A stretch of 64,000 bases of DNA from Jacaranda mimosifolia. Its lineage: Eukaryota; Streptophyta; Magnoliopsida; Lamiales; Bignoniaceae. Location: positions 49,386,503 through 49,450,502 of the forward strand of contig CM032117.1 of assembly GCA_018894105.1 (NCBI GenBank). The letters are read 5' to 3'. Position numbers and translations under genes: made by a program. Positions 36,056 to 48,360 of this stretch are shown piece after piece; position 1 is the first letter of the stretch; the number at the start of each line of letters is the position of its first letter. The notes under the pieces were generated by a model, which searched no databases, was not told where the DNA came from, and worked only from the letters and a program-made list of their open reading frames with translations.

Positions 36056-36849
36056 GATTGATGGGACTGCGAAGCAGTCGCTGCCATTGAAATAGCATCA
36101 TCAACTTCACCAGAGCATCCCGCATACATAGCTCATTTGGAGGGTCTAAAAGCCCTTTCACCATTTTGAGCATTACCTAAACCATTTCGCTGCTTCTGAG
36201 CTGACACCAAATGCTATCGAGAACTAACCTCTTTGACCGAGCAACTGTGTTTATTGGTAATCATTTTCATATGGTTGAATCTTTCTAGACTTGAAGAGGG
36301 ACCTCAACCAAATTAATGTCTGATTCTCTTATAAGAAAATTTAAGGCCAAGGCGTCTCTATTGCAAAATTTAGACAAGCCTTGATTAGGAGAACAATAGT
36401 GTTGTTGTGGGGCAAGTAGAAAGTTTGACACATCCCTCAAAGGCCCATATTTATCATACTTATTCGAAACCAACTCAACATCAAAATCATGGGTTAGCCC
36501 AGTAAGCAGAATTTGTATCGCATGATTGAAGTTTCCCCTTGTGGCCTAACTTTCTTTGGAAAGTCAGGCTAGTGATAATCAAGCCCATTTTTTGAATTTC
36601 TTGTTATGTGCATATCATTAATGGGAACACTGTGGTTGTTGGGGGAAGTGCCATCTAAACTGCCACCAGGTAACTCTTTTTTGGTCTGATGGAGATTGCC
36701 AGAGAAATTTTTGAAAATATCCTTGCCTTTCACATTGGAGGAGGACACACCCCAAGACCATAACCTTTGGTATGTGAAAGAGGCATAACAAGATTATTCA
36801 ACTGAGAATATGAACACCCAAACACATTTCCTAAGCCAAAAGGACTGGC

Positions 36850-37414
36850 TCACAACTAAGAGCCATATTGGAATAGTTGTTCTGGATTAAAAGCATCAAG
36901 ATATTGTATTGCATAATCCTTTGAGACATGACCAATAATACTGCAGATATAACAAAAATTAGGAAAGCGTTCATATTGAAACTTAATCATGCACTTCTCA
37001 TCTTGAATACCTACAATACTTAAGAAACATAAAAGAGGCTTATTAATGTTTAATCCAACCTTCATTCAAAGCGTATCATACCGATTGGTGTTGTTGAATC
37101 CTAAATCAACTTCTTTAAAAGATCCTAGTTGATCTCCTATCAAATGGTCAGTTTCCTTAGTCATTTGCAAATAAAGTTGGCCACAAACACAAACCTAAAA
37201 ATCACAAACATCTAGATCTATGGTAGACGAGCCATGGTTATTATCGAATTCACTTAAAACCAGAAGGTTTTTGTCAAAAGCCCAAGGACAACGCTATAAC
37301 ATTTTCTTCTCATCATAGATATGGTTGAAAGTATGAAGAAATCTTGATGCCCCAATATGTCTCAGTTCCATTCTTTTCAGACAATTTATGATTCGAGTGA
37401 TGACATTTTGAAAT
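36850..37414 (-). pseudogene. LINE ORF1, main piece with damaged zinc knuckle
   Basis: Continues from the N-terminal piece across the solo LTR. It then gives a CPWAFDKNLLVLSEF block typical of the plant L1 ORF1 (DUF4283-type) domain and a zinc knuckle at about 36950-36905 (FCYICSIIGHVSKDYA). In this knuckle the last Cys of C-X2-C-X4-H-X4-C is Tyr. Several stops are present. Confidence 0.8.
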
Positions 37415-37419
37415 GCATG

Positions 37420-38298
37420 TGTAAGTGCAAATTTCTTTTTCTGCAATAAATAAAATTACAGGACAAGAAAATTCAAACAAATAAAATATATCAACTATGG
37501 ATTCAATCTCTAGTCTAATCCACTGATTCTTCCTTTTCAAATATGAACTTGAATTTAATAAGCTTTACAAAGAATGCCTTTAATGCCGTGGGTCCCCTTA
37601 AATTTGATTTGGAGGATAATAACGCCAATTCGAGGGTTTCGCACCTTGATCTCGAATCAAATACCAAAATATATGAGCTCCGTGAAAAACGCCTTGAACG
37701 TCGTAGATCTCCTTGAATTTAATTTGAATAAAATAATGCTAATTCCTAGGCTCTGCACTTTAATCTCGAATCAAACGTCAAAATATAATGAGTTCTGCGA
37801 AGAATACCTTAGACATTGTGGATCTCCTTGAATTTAATTGAGAGAATTGTTGGACTTCTTCAAAGCTTCTCTTACTTGTTGGAATTTGTGTTGTGTATTG
37901 AATGAGCTTTGATCACACCCTTTATATAGATGTTTGATAGCAGACTTCCAGATTGATTGAACTTCTTTGATGATTATCTCTTTAATAAGATAATATCAAA
38001 TATCAAAAGATAATATCATATTATCAAGATCAAATATCAAGTGATAGTACTAAATATCAAGAAATAATATCAGAAATCAACAGATAATATCAAATATATT
38101 TGATTTGATTGGTCTGTAGATATAGACACTTTATCTTTGACACTTATCAATAAATACTAGAGTATTAATTAAAATTAACTATTTATCTTTTGAAATTAAA
38201 TTTAATAAATTTCAAGATAAATATAAAATTTTAAATTAATAACTAGCATATTATTTTATATGGTCACTCTCCAATTGGATAAAATTAATATGTCCACA
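37420..38298 (-). mobile_element. Solo LTR (879 bp) inserted in LINE ORF1
   Basis: Plus-strand ends are TGTAAGTGC and ATGTCCACA, i.e. TG...CA on either strand. A perfect 5-bp target duplication GCATG flanks it (37415-37419 and 38299-38303). The LINE ORF1 reading resumes in register across it. On the minus strand a TATA box (CTATATAAAGG, about 37920-37930) is followed by a leader-like region, so the LTR lies in minus orientation. No internal domain is present, indicating LTR-LTR recombination. The parent family is not identified. Confidence 0.88.
37569..37845. repeat. ~115-bp tandem repeat (2.4 units) inside the solo LTR
   Basis: Units start at about 37569, 37685 and 37800. Each begins AAGAATGCCTT-like, followed by GTGGATCTCCTTGAATTTA-like, and ends with ATCTCGAATCAAA...ATGAG. 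The third unit is truncated. Units are diverged from one another. They lie downstream of the LTR's TATA box, so they would be transcribed. Confidence 0.8.
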
Positions 38299-38303
38299 GC
38301 ATG

Positions 38304-38417
38304 AACATTAAAGGATATTGTCGTCAGCAGTTGTCCCACCAAAGACATGTTAGCCTTCAAGGAACCTTGGAGTATTTCATCAACACCGACAACTAAAGTG
38401 GCAGATTCATCCTCCAT
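38304..38417 (-). pseudogene. LINE ORF1, N-terminal piece
   Basis: The probable original start is the ATG at 38415-38417, followed by an acidic stretch and the conserved block SLVGQLLTTISFNVHA, seen near the N-terminus of plant L1 ORF1 proteins. The reading is cut after FNVHA by the solo LTR and resumes in register beyond it at 37414. Confidence 0.78.
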
Positions 38418-38650
38418 AAAAACAAGAGTTTTTGTAAGTTTTCCAAGATCGAAATCGATCGAAGGATACATACGAAAAGAATTACGAAAATTCCCACATA
38501 AGAGGAAGAAAAACTCTAGAAAGAGACGAGAAGTCTCATGAAGAGAGATGTTAACACCATACATATTTTGTGTGCTAGAAATCCAATATTAATGCCTTGA
38601 CCGGTGTGAAAGTTTCTCATCATAGGACAAGAGGAGGTAGGATGTTCTCA

Positions 38651-39961
38651 TCCAACCTCTTTTTTCCATTTATTAACAAAAATGAAATTTCTAAATTATC
38701 CCCATAACCTTAAAACGAATTACATAAAATTAATGTGGTTGACAAAATATAAAAAAATTATCAATTATAAAAAGCTTAAATTTATTAATGACTCTTTTTG
38801 AATTGTTTAATACTCACAATAGGATACTTATTTAATTTTTGCTGGAATAAATCTATAAAATATATATATATTAGAGATATAATAATCCATCAAAATATAT
38901 GTGTGATGTTAACTAATTTATTATTTAAATAATTCTATAAAATATAAATAATATTCGTTTAATTATCTAATTTTATCACTTATTTTATATCATATGCCAT
39001 CTATCGTTTCTCATTTCAGCAAACAAAGTAAACATCGCCTTTAAAAGATATACTGCACGTTTCAGAATTAGTTTATCCATGGGTGTTGACTGTTGAGTAC
39101 TTGGGGAATGGTGGCGCACAGTGGGTTTTCTTATTCATGACCTCAAATACAATTGCCAAATCCCAGCAAACAGCTGTAAAATGAATGGTTTTATACGGCC
39201 CAAATATGATACATATTAAATATCGTATACTTGAAATAGTTGTATTCTATGGCATATTCACTCTGTATAATACGCTTAGATTTATACTGTTATGTTTTGA
39301 GTTGATTAGTGATGAAAACTCATAATGTGGAAACAATTTGATACAAAATTATAAAAATATTTATGATCAACAAATATATATATTTTTTTTTTTAAAAAAA
39401 AAAATATGGCCCAAGAGCTTTGATATAATTAACAACCTAATCAAGTATTCTTTCACAATAACGTAAACTCATAATGCAGAAATAATCTAATATGAAATAT
39501 AAAAATATTGATATATAATCCAATCTAAGAGCTATGATATAAGAATCAAAATCTGAGTCTCCTTTATATTTTATTGACTACTCTTATCCCTAAATTTGTA
39601 ATTAAATTATTAAAATTATTCTTATTTCTGATGTATTAAAGTATTTGTATATTTTAAAACTAACTTCTTACTAAGCAGAACTCGTCATTAATAATTAATT
39701 AATATGATTTAGTTAATTTCAAGTAATAATCATTGCAACTTTCATTACATCAAATAAAATATATAAACATGATGGTTTTATGTGGGTTACGTTATGATTA
39801 GATTCAATTCCATAAACAAGTTTTTTTACTTCTAAAGCAAGATAGCTAGCAATATGGTCTAAGGACATTCATGACTATGAGAGATGGCCTATTAAACATA
39901 ATGAATTTTTACAGCTGCCACATACATAGTTTTACGTTGAAACCTAAAATTAATTAACAAA
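38651..39961. other. AT-rich intergenic region
   Basis: No gene or bounded repeat recognised. There are poly-T/poly-A tracts near 39380-39405. Confidence 0.45.
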
Positions 39962-39964
39962 TAA

Positions 39965-40352
39965 GAGGGTGTTTGGCTAAACTTATTTAAAACATCTTAT
40001 AAGCTCCTGCATCTTATAAGATGTTTTTGGAGCTTATAATATGTTAGATCTTATTTTTAAAATAAGTTGTTGAAGTGTTTGGATAAAATAAGATCTTGAA
40101 GCTTATAAAATATTAATAATGACAATTTTGTAATTAAAATGGTTAAAAATGAAGAAACTTGTTAAAATTTTAAAAATAAGTTAGGGTCATTTTACTTTTT
40201 TAAAAAGAACCTATAAGCTCCTAACATCTTATTTTAGGATCTTATAAGTTTTTTTTTAAAAAAAATTTACCAAACACTTTTTATCAACTTATAAACTTTT
40301 AAACATCTTATAAGATATTTTAAAGAGCTTATAAGCTCACCCAAACACCCTC
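39965..40352. mobile_element. TAA-flanked MITE (Tourist-like), copy 2, 388 bp
   Basis: Terminal inverted repeats GAGGGTGTTTGG and CCAAACACCCTC are perfect at the ends and continue as ATCTTATAAG/CTTATAAGAT-type sequence inside. TAA flanks both ends (39962-39964 and 40353-40355). This fits PIF/Harbinger-derived Tourist MITEs. No coding capacity. Confidence 0.85.
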
Positions 40353-40355
40353 TAA

Positions 40356-41175
40356 GTTAGATATATCTAAAACTAGAAATAACAATTTGAAACTGCGGTC
40401 GCTCGGTCTTAATTTTGTGATTGCTTCGACTGATATGAGTAAGGAGGGCACTCAGTTTTGGTGTGCCCGCGTGGCTGCTTGGACTTGGACTAGCTGTATG
40501 ATATAAGTAAATTTTTTATTTAAAAGAAAAAAGAAAAAGAAAAATGAAGGTGCAAATTAATAAATTAATGGCCTATATAATTGTATGAAAAACAAAAGAA
40601 ATTGATGTTGTTGGACTGAAGCATAAAAAAAGAGAAACATTGATCGTTGGTTGATGTGGTTGTGCATGTGAGACTTGTTTCTTGTCTGCTTTTTCCTAAA
40701 GCTTCTGTTGATAGCTACAAATTTACGCCTGCATCTTGCCAGTATGTTGATGGTTACTTGCCATCACAAAATAATTGCATGTCCCTTTTTAATTAAATTA
40801 ATATCTCATTTCATTCACATTAATATAATTTTGTAATTGAAGATTAATAGCACAAAATTATGTTGGTTATTTTATTATATACTACAATAACTAATAAATG
40901 AATGTACGTCTAATTAATTGACCAGATACGTATTACTCAATATATGCAATAATTTTAATACAATTATTAGCAATTTAGCTAATATATTTTAAAGATCGTA
41001 TTTACTTAATATTAAGTGACATGGCAAATATAACTATTGAAAATTAATCCTCTATGTATAATTTATAAGCGAAAGATCAACAAATAAATAAGTCAAATGA
41101 TATTGAGAGGACAATTTAAGATGGATTGTGTTTTTGTACTTTTAACGTATTTTTTAATTAAAACAGTATCTACAT

Positions 41176-41206
<31 letters not shown>

Positions 41207-43946
41207 CTACCCTTCAATGCAACTTTAGTTAAGTGAGTTGTTTTCTAATCCATTTTGTCATTTGTAGCTTTGGGGCCTCACTTTCCAAAACATGGTCTAT
41301 CAAAATGGATATATACATTACAATGACAACTTTTGTCTAATGGCCATGCCTGTACTCATCTCATAAAGCATTTAACTACAGCACCACATATAGATTGCAT
41401 GTGCCAAGAATAATAATATTGGGATCGATTCATATCTTCTCGTTCTACCAAAATGGAAAAAGGAGAAAGATTTTTTAAGGCTGGACTTGGGACTTTGGAT
41501 CACATGGAAGATGACCGCCAACACCAATAGGAATTCAAGATAGTGTATTGTAATGTCAAAACAATCATGACATCTATACTATTATGGCTCTTAAACTATT
41601 GTTCGTTATTTAATTGTGCCGCTACAAAAACCATGACAATAACCCTTGTAACACTAATTAAATGTGTTGTAATATCATTAGAATTGTCACAATAAATGTG
41701 TAACAATAGTTTAAATAAAATTTTGTATCCCTATGTATTCATAAAGACACATTATTGTAAGTGCCATAATTAAATGCATGTGTAACAATAGCTTACTTTT
41801 ATTGTAGTGCAAATTAATTATCAGAAATATAAATATTAAATAGGTAGCTTTCTATATAAAGATTTATACTTTTAGATATATACACGTATAATTATTAGTT
41901 ATTACATATAAAAAGTAGTTATTAATTTAGGTGTCCATTAGATTTGTACATTGAAAAAGAAGTGGGGTATAGTTGATTGAGAAAGTATATATGGATGCCT
42001 ATTAATTCTGCTCTTCTTATATTTTGGCTGATGGTGAGGATGAACGTGTGAATTGGTGCATGTTGTGATAAGGCTGTATTCTTTTGTAATCTTCTCAAAT
42101 TCTTTATTTTTCTTTCTATCATCTTTGGTGCTGCAGGTCCCCACCACCCCACCTCTCCAATTTGGTCCCCCTCATTCCATTACAATATATATATATATAT
42201 ATAATATTAGTGATAAAATAAAATTTATTAATAATAATATGTATTAAGTGACAACAACATTTATTTTGTTACTAATGATATTTTTTAAGTGACAAATTTT
42301 TATCTTGTCACAATATGGCTAAATAGTGTCAAAAATTAATGTTTTAAATTGTTACTATTAACAATTAGTGACCTCTCTGGTGACAATATAATAACAATAG
42401 AAATTGCCACTATATTTGTGATAAGATTTTCATTGTCACCATAAATGTGTCATGTATTGTATATGATGACAACTTAAATACTATTCTATCACTAATTTGT
42501 TTATAAAAATCATTGAAGTGAAAAAAACTAAATTTTTTGTCACCTAATATACATAATTAGTGACAACTTTTGCATTGCCACTTTCTCTTTTGTCAAAACC
42601 ATTTATCTTTTGCCTGTAGTGTTTACTGAATATGCAAATTAATGCATCAATTACCCTGTAACTAATCTTTCTAAGGATATATTGAACTTATATCTTAGCA
42701 TATATAAGATAACTTATTTTTCATCGATCTCATAGTTTTTAAGTAGTTTAAAAAATACACTTCATTACATCTGAATTTCCAAATTTACAGCTCATATTTT
42801 CTTGGGCGTTGGGATGACTGCAAAATAAATCACAAATATGAAATGAAAATATATTTTATAAATACCCTATATATGATCACCTAAAGTATATATTCATGCG
42901 TCACCACTTACTTCCAAACATATATTACTTAGTTATACTGAAAAAATTTACGTTTTTAATTTTAATGTAGAACTCAATAAAATTGGAAATATATAATATT
43001 AGGATGTAGGGAGTAACATGAATGAATAGAATATTTTTTTGAAGAAAGTTAATTTAAATCTAGAATTTAAGGAAATTGGTACTAGAAAATTACTAGGTTT
43101 AATTTGTCAATTATCATCATTGTTCTGGTCAGTAATACTACTGCAAGTTGGACAAAATCCAACTTACATACAAAAAATAATTGTCTAGACAAGATTGATG
43201 ATATAACTACGATGGACAATCATACTTTGCCAATGTAGTTGCTAATTAAATTAAGTACTTGCAAAACCATGCAATATTCCTCAACAGATTAATTAATTTC
43301 TACGACAAACGTGTTTTTCCTTGGAGGTGCAGATGGAGTACATATGCTCGTAAAGTTTGAGAAATATTGGACACAATAACAACAGAATATTTGTTGAAAC
43401 ATGCCCTACAAATTAATTGAATTGACGGATTTTCTGTTATTTTATTAAATATTCTTATAATGATAGATAAACTTAGATAAAACTCTTACATCATATAAAA
43501 TTAAGAGATATGATTTTGCATAAAGATAGGAAACACGAAATATTTCCTCGAACTTTCAATTATAAAGTGTTCTAGTTCACATAAAATTGCACAAATATGC
43601 AATGCATTATTACTTGGGAAGATGTGCAATTTCATGAACATTGATATGGCGGCACTAATGCATATATGTGAGTACTTATTAGAGAACAAATTTATTGAAT
43701 AACTTTGTTAAGAAATTTCTTATTGAAAATAACAAATGTTTGTATTACGACTACAAGAGAATTTTTTCGACTTGAGGCATTATAGTAACTTTATTCATAT
43801 TTAATTTTAATAAATTGTTCTTTGATTGCAGGAAAAATTTCAAGAAGGGTGTTGGTGCAATTTAATTTCGTGTACAGATTTTTGAATGTCATCAAGGATT
43901 TATAGCCCATCTAGGTGATGAACTAATACTCCATGGTTTTTCAAGT
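40356..43946. other. AT-rich intergenic region with a GA microsatellite
   Basis: No gene recognised. A (GA)13 run lies at 41181-41206 and a TA run near 42187-42202. Two stretches (41620-41808 and 42247-42623) look like decayed CACTA-type MITEs and are listed separately. Confidence 0.5.
42247..42623. repeat. AGTGACAA-rich repeat block, possible CACTA-type MITE remnant
   Basis: The motif AGTGACAA/TTGTCACT recurs many times in both directions, and the block ends with TGCCTGTAGTG, reminiscent of a CACTA right terminus (TTGTAGTG). A similar end, TTATTGTAGTG, closes the shorter block at 41620-41808, whose left edge reads CGCTACAAAAAC. AGTGACAA-type motifs also occur near 55310-55450. No intact pair of termini or target duplication was found. 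Confidence 0.35.
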
Positions 43947-43951
43947 TATGT

Positions 43952-45816
43952 TGTTGTAATTGGCATCAAATCAATTGGGATTTGTGATTAATTACATGTT
44001 TAAAAAGCAATTTAGCTTTATGGATTGATGTTAATTTGGTGGGCATCCATAGTTGTAGAAATGAGATGGAAGGAAATAAAGTGCAAAAGTTTATGAATGT
44101 AGGGGAATCCCACATTGGATATGAGACAAAAAGTGGGGGAATAAGTGGGAATGACTCCAAAACCTAATGTTAGATCACTTATCACACATTGAGAGTTTTT
44201 CCAATGGGAATGCACCTTACATGTGGTTAAAGTATTGGTGCTTGGTAAAGTATCAATTAAGGGACTCATGAGAGTCTGCCCATGCGCGCCGCCGCCGCCG
44301 CCGCCTCCCGCCCTTCCTATCCTGGCCCGAGCATGGCCTCGAGCGTTTGGGTGAATTGTCTCTAGTCTCTAGTTAATCTTTTTGCTACAAATTTCAATTT
44401 TTATTCGGAATTTAAAATTTGAATTCAAAAGTCAAAAGTTTGAATTTTAAATTCTGACTTTAAGGTGCAAAACTGTTTCTGCATGTTTTTGCAGTTACAT
44501 AAACTGTCAAAAAATGTTTCTATAGTTACAGGTGCATTGCAGCTAGTCCAGAATGAATCTGGAGATGTTTATGCACTTGCTCCAGAATGCATCTGGACAC
44601 ATTCTGGCACCTCTCTCGACTATATAAACCTACTACTGTAGGAAGAATTGGGACAGTATAGAGACAGTACAGAAAAGCTAATCTTCACTCTTCTTCCTCT
44701 CATATCTGCCATGCAGAATATATTTTCTATTAACACCTTTAAAAGTGTTGTGTTCATATTAGAACTCCGGCGACTGAGTAGTGTTTGCGGTGAAGCTATT
44801 CTGGAGTGCATCATAAAGCTTCTAGACTGTTTTATCCTAGAGGAATTCATTGCAGCACCCTTTGCACCGGTGAGGGGCGATTATTTCTTCAAGGCTAACC
44901 ACTATTTGGTGATTCAGTCAGATTACTAAATTCTTCATTCTCTCTAATTCACTTATGTTTTTCTTGACATATTCTAGCCCATCCCATCCCAGCCCAACCC
45001 CAACACGAGCTCGGGCATTTGGGTGAATTGTCTCAGGTATCAAATTAATCTTTTTGCTGCAAATTTCAATTTTTATTTGGAGTTTAAAATTTGAATTCAA
45101 AAGTCAAAAGTCTGAATTTTAAATTTTGACTTTAAGGTGTAAAACCATTTCTGCACATTTCTACAGTTACAGAAACTGTCCAGAAATGCTTCTGTAGTTA
45201 CAGGTGCATTGCACCTGGTCTAGAATGATTCTAGACATGTTTCTGCACCTACTCTAGAATGCATCTAGACACATTGTGGCCCCTCTCTCAACTATATAAA
45301 CCTGATAATATAGGAAGAATTGGGATAGTACAGAAAAGCTAATATTCACTCTTCTTCTTTTCATATCTACCATACATAATATATTTTCTGTCAACATCTT
45401 TACAAATGTTGTGTTCATTTCAGAACTCCAGCGATTGAGTGGTGCTCGCGGTGAAGCTGTTCTGGAGTGCATTAAAAAGTTTCTAGATTTTCTTATCCTG
45501 GAGGAAGTCATCGTAGCACCCTTTGTACCAGTGAAAGCCTAACCACTCTTTGGTGATTTGGTCACATTACTAAATTCTATTAAAATACAGAATTTGTAGC
45601 TAAGTTTTCTTCATTCTTTCTAATTCAATTATGATTTTCTAGACATATTCCACTAGTTATTTGCTGTTGGTTTATGCTGCTTGAACTGAATTGACACTTA
45701 AATTACACGCTATTTTCAAGAAAACTTTATACTTTTATTTTACAAACACTGCCCCTGTGATTATAAAATGTTTAGACATCTTTAAATTATTGTTATAATA
45801 TGTTGTTTCTACAACT
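43952..45816 (+). repeat. 5' LTR of the second Copia element with internal duplication
   Basis: 1865 bp against 1181 bp for the 3' LTR. The excess is a tandem duplication of about 672 bp: the block beginning TTTGGGTGAATTGTCTC occurs at about 44346 and again at about 45018. Each copy includes a TATA box (ACTATATAAACC at about 44619 and 45290) and the transcribed leader. A (GCC)n run lies at 44286-44306. The last base reads CT instead of CA. Confidence 0.9.
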
Positions 45817-45869
45817 ATCTTGAAGAAATAATTTCTTAAGTGTTTGTTTAAACTATTTATATCCTAAAA

Positions 45870-46760
45870 ATGGCATCTTCTTCTGTGAGTGGTTTTGGTG
45901 CTGGTTCTTTGTTATCCTCCAAAGTTAACCTATCTGGCATGCTAGAAAAGTTTGGGGGCTAGTTTTTCAAATGTTGGCAACACCAAATGAAAATATAGTT
46001 GAGAATGAAAGGTCTTTTTTCGGTGATTTAGGCGATTAGACCTGAACCAACTGATACTGATCCCAAAACAACTGAAATACCTGAGTAGATTAAGAAAGAT
46101 CAATTAGGTGGAGGAATCATTTTTTCGTTACTGCCAAATGTTCTCTTTGATGTATACTACTTTGACTCATACACCGCTAAGTCTTTATAGGATGAGTTAG
46201 ACTGAAAATATAATATTGAAGAGTAAGGGCTGGAGAAGTATTCTGTTTTCAAGTTCATGAAATATCAGATAGTTGAGGGAAAGTTTGTAACTGAATAGAC
46301 ACATGAATTGATCAACCTTAAGCATGCCCTTTCTAATGCTAATATGAAACTGCCTGAGAAGTTTTTGGTCATGTCCATAGTAGATAAATTTCCCAAGTTT
46401 TGGGAAAATTTTGGAATGACACTCAAGCATCAGAAAGGGAAGTTGTCCCTAGATGATCTTATGATTGACATAAGTATTGAGGAAGAACATCAGAATCAAA
46501 CTCATAGAGTCCTGATTGAGTACCAATCTAAGGCAAATATGGTGATTGAAGGAAAGAAGAAGTTCAATAAAATGAACTAAGTGAACTCGAACTCTAAAAC
46601 CATAAATAAGGGTAAAGCTAAAGAGAAAAAACCAAAAGCAAATAAACCATATTGGAATTGTGGGCAGGTAAGCCACTAGGCTAAGGGTTGTCCCTCGAAG
46701 AAAGCTAAAGCCAAACCCAAGTTAGCTGCCCTCACAATGGTTAACATGGTTGTTGGGGAA
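45870..46760 (+). pseudogene. Copia gag pseudogene (second element)
   Basis: Starts at the ATG 45870 (MASSSVSGFGAG) and carries KLPEKFLVMSIVDKFPKFW and LSLDDLMIDISIEEE blocks (46308-46580) of the Copia gag (UBN2 type). A zinc knuckle near 46650-46700 reads YWNCGQVSH*AKGC: the first Cys is Tyr and there is a stop inside. Additional stops lie near 45960 and 46030. Confidence 0.88.
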
Positions 46761-47260
46761 ACTAGCAAAGCTAGAGCTCCAGAGACGACAATTGATGGGT
46801 ACGTAACTTTAAAACCTAAAGTTTGTACTATTTATGAACCTTTTGATTGGTTAATAAACACTGCGGAAAATGTGCACGTTTATACTGATAAATTGCTATT
46901 GGGTCTTATCAGCCAGTTGATGGAAAATTCATGACGATAGGGAACTTCAGTGCTGCCAAGGTGCTTGAGATCAGATGCATAGACCTGAAGTTTCCTTCGG
47001 GGTGCATGCTATCTCTGTAGAGGATTCACCATATCCCAACTATACAGAGAAATATTATCAGTGGTTCTATAATAATTAAGGAAGGCTATGAGCTTACTTT
47101 TAAATTTGATAAAGTTGTAATTCAGCACTTTGATTTGTTTATTGGAACGGGCTATTTGTTCGATGGTTTGTTCAAATTAAGGGCCGAGTATGTTAGTTCT
47201 GATTCAATCAATAAAAATGCATATTCTAAATCCTTAGTGAATATTGTTGAAGTTTTGATG
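46761..47260 (+). pseudogene. Copia protease-region pseudogene
   Basis: A conserved protease start (DWLINTAENVHVYTDK, from about 46844; the catalytic D-T/S-G triad is degenerate, reading NTAEN) is followed in other frames by FPSGC and HHIPTIQRNIISGS-like blocks to about 47065. Frameshifts and stops are present. Confidence 0.75.
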
Positions 47261-48360
47261 TATGGCATAGTCGTTTAGGATGTTTAAATTTTAGTTCTGT
47301 TAAACGCAGGATGAACTAGAATTTAACACCTAAACATGATATTAAACATAGTCATAAATGTCAAATATGTGCTGAAGCCAAACAAGTAAGAAAATCTTAT
47401 CGATGGGTTGAAAGGAATTCTGAATTACTTGAGCTTGTACCCACGGATAATTGTGAGTTCAATAGGATCTTAACTAAAGATCATAAAAGATACTCCATTA
47501 CCTTCATAGATGATTACAGTAGATCTTGTTATGTTTATCTATTAAAACATAAGGATGAAACACTTGAAAATTTTATCATTTTCAAAACTGAAGCTGAAAT
47601 CATATTAGTAAGAAACTTAAAAGGTTAAGATCAAATAGAGGTGTAGAGTATGAGTCAAATACTTTCAATGAATACTACCAAAACTTCGGTATAGTTCATG
47701 AAATGAGTCCTCCTTATTCCCCCTCATCTAATTAGGTAGCAGAACGAAATAATAGAATTTTTAAAGACATGGTTAACAGTTTACTTTTAAATTTCAGATT
47801 GTCTAAATACATGTGGGGAGAAGCTTTGAATACGGCTTGCTATATTTTGAATAAAGTACCTCTAAAACATAACGAGTTTACTCCATTTGAATTCTGGAAA
47901 GGTAAAAAACCGAACTTAAAATATTTTTGAGTGTGGGGCTGCCTTGCAAAAGTTCTAGTCCCAGAACATAAGAGGAAAAAGCTTGGTCTTAAAACTATTG
48001 ACGCGATCTTTTTAGGGTATGTGGAAACAAGCTATGCACCAAGGTTTTTGGTAATTAAGTTCGAAATCCCTGACATAGAGGTTAATACAATAGTGGAATT
48101 TCGTGATGCCACATTCCTTGAGGACATGTTTCCCATGAAAATGGGAATACCTCAAGATGTTTCTTTATATTCAGCTCTTACATTGACCTTTATTCCTAAA
48201 CATGCGAAAAAGATGTCAAATGTGGGGGTTAATCCAAGTAGTTCTTGTTCAACATCTATTGGAGCTGAGGAACCATATGAACCTAGATGGAGTAAGAGAG
48301 CTAAGGTCATTAAGGATTTTGGAGTCATTAAGGATTTTGGAAGTGATTCATCATTTACAA
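47261..48360 (+). pseudogene. Copia integrase pseudogene (second element)
   Basis: Includes a zinc-binding-type H...CQICAEAKQ segment near 47350-47390, ITFIDDYSRSCYVYLLKH near 47500, then SPPYSPSSN*VAERNN near 47710-47750 and CYILNKVPLKHN with the DAIFLGYVET block (47931-48428). Order and motifs are those of Copia integrase. Stops occur at several points, including within the S-P-Y-S-P-x-x-N catalytic-glutamate region. Confidence 0.88.

Larger units (their letters stand above)
31930..38650 (-). mobile_element. L1-type non-LTR retrotransposon (LINE), decayed, split by a solo LTR
   Basis: In minus orientation the order is ORF1 (gag-like with zinc knuckle), apurinic-like endonuclease, reverse transcriptase, RNase H, as in plant L1 elements. 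Removing the nested 879-bp LTR leaves about 5.8 kb, a normal full length. Stops and frameshifts occur throughout. The 5' boundary (about 38.65 kb) and the 3' boundary (about 31.93 kb) are estimates. I saw neither a clear poly(A) tail nor a target duplication. Confidence 0.88.

Noticed and set aside
44648..44929. 93-codon frame near a TATA box
   Set aside because: It lies in the duplicated 5' LTR leader of the second Copia element; the equivalent sequence in the second copy and in the 3' LTR is not open in the same way.
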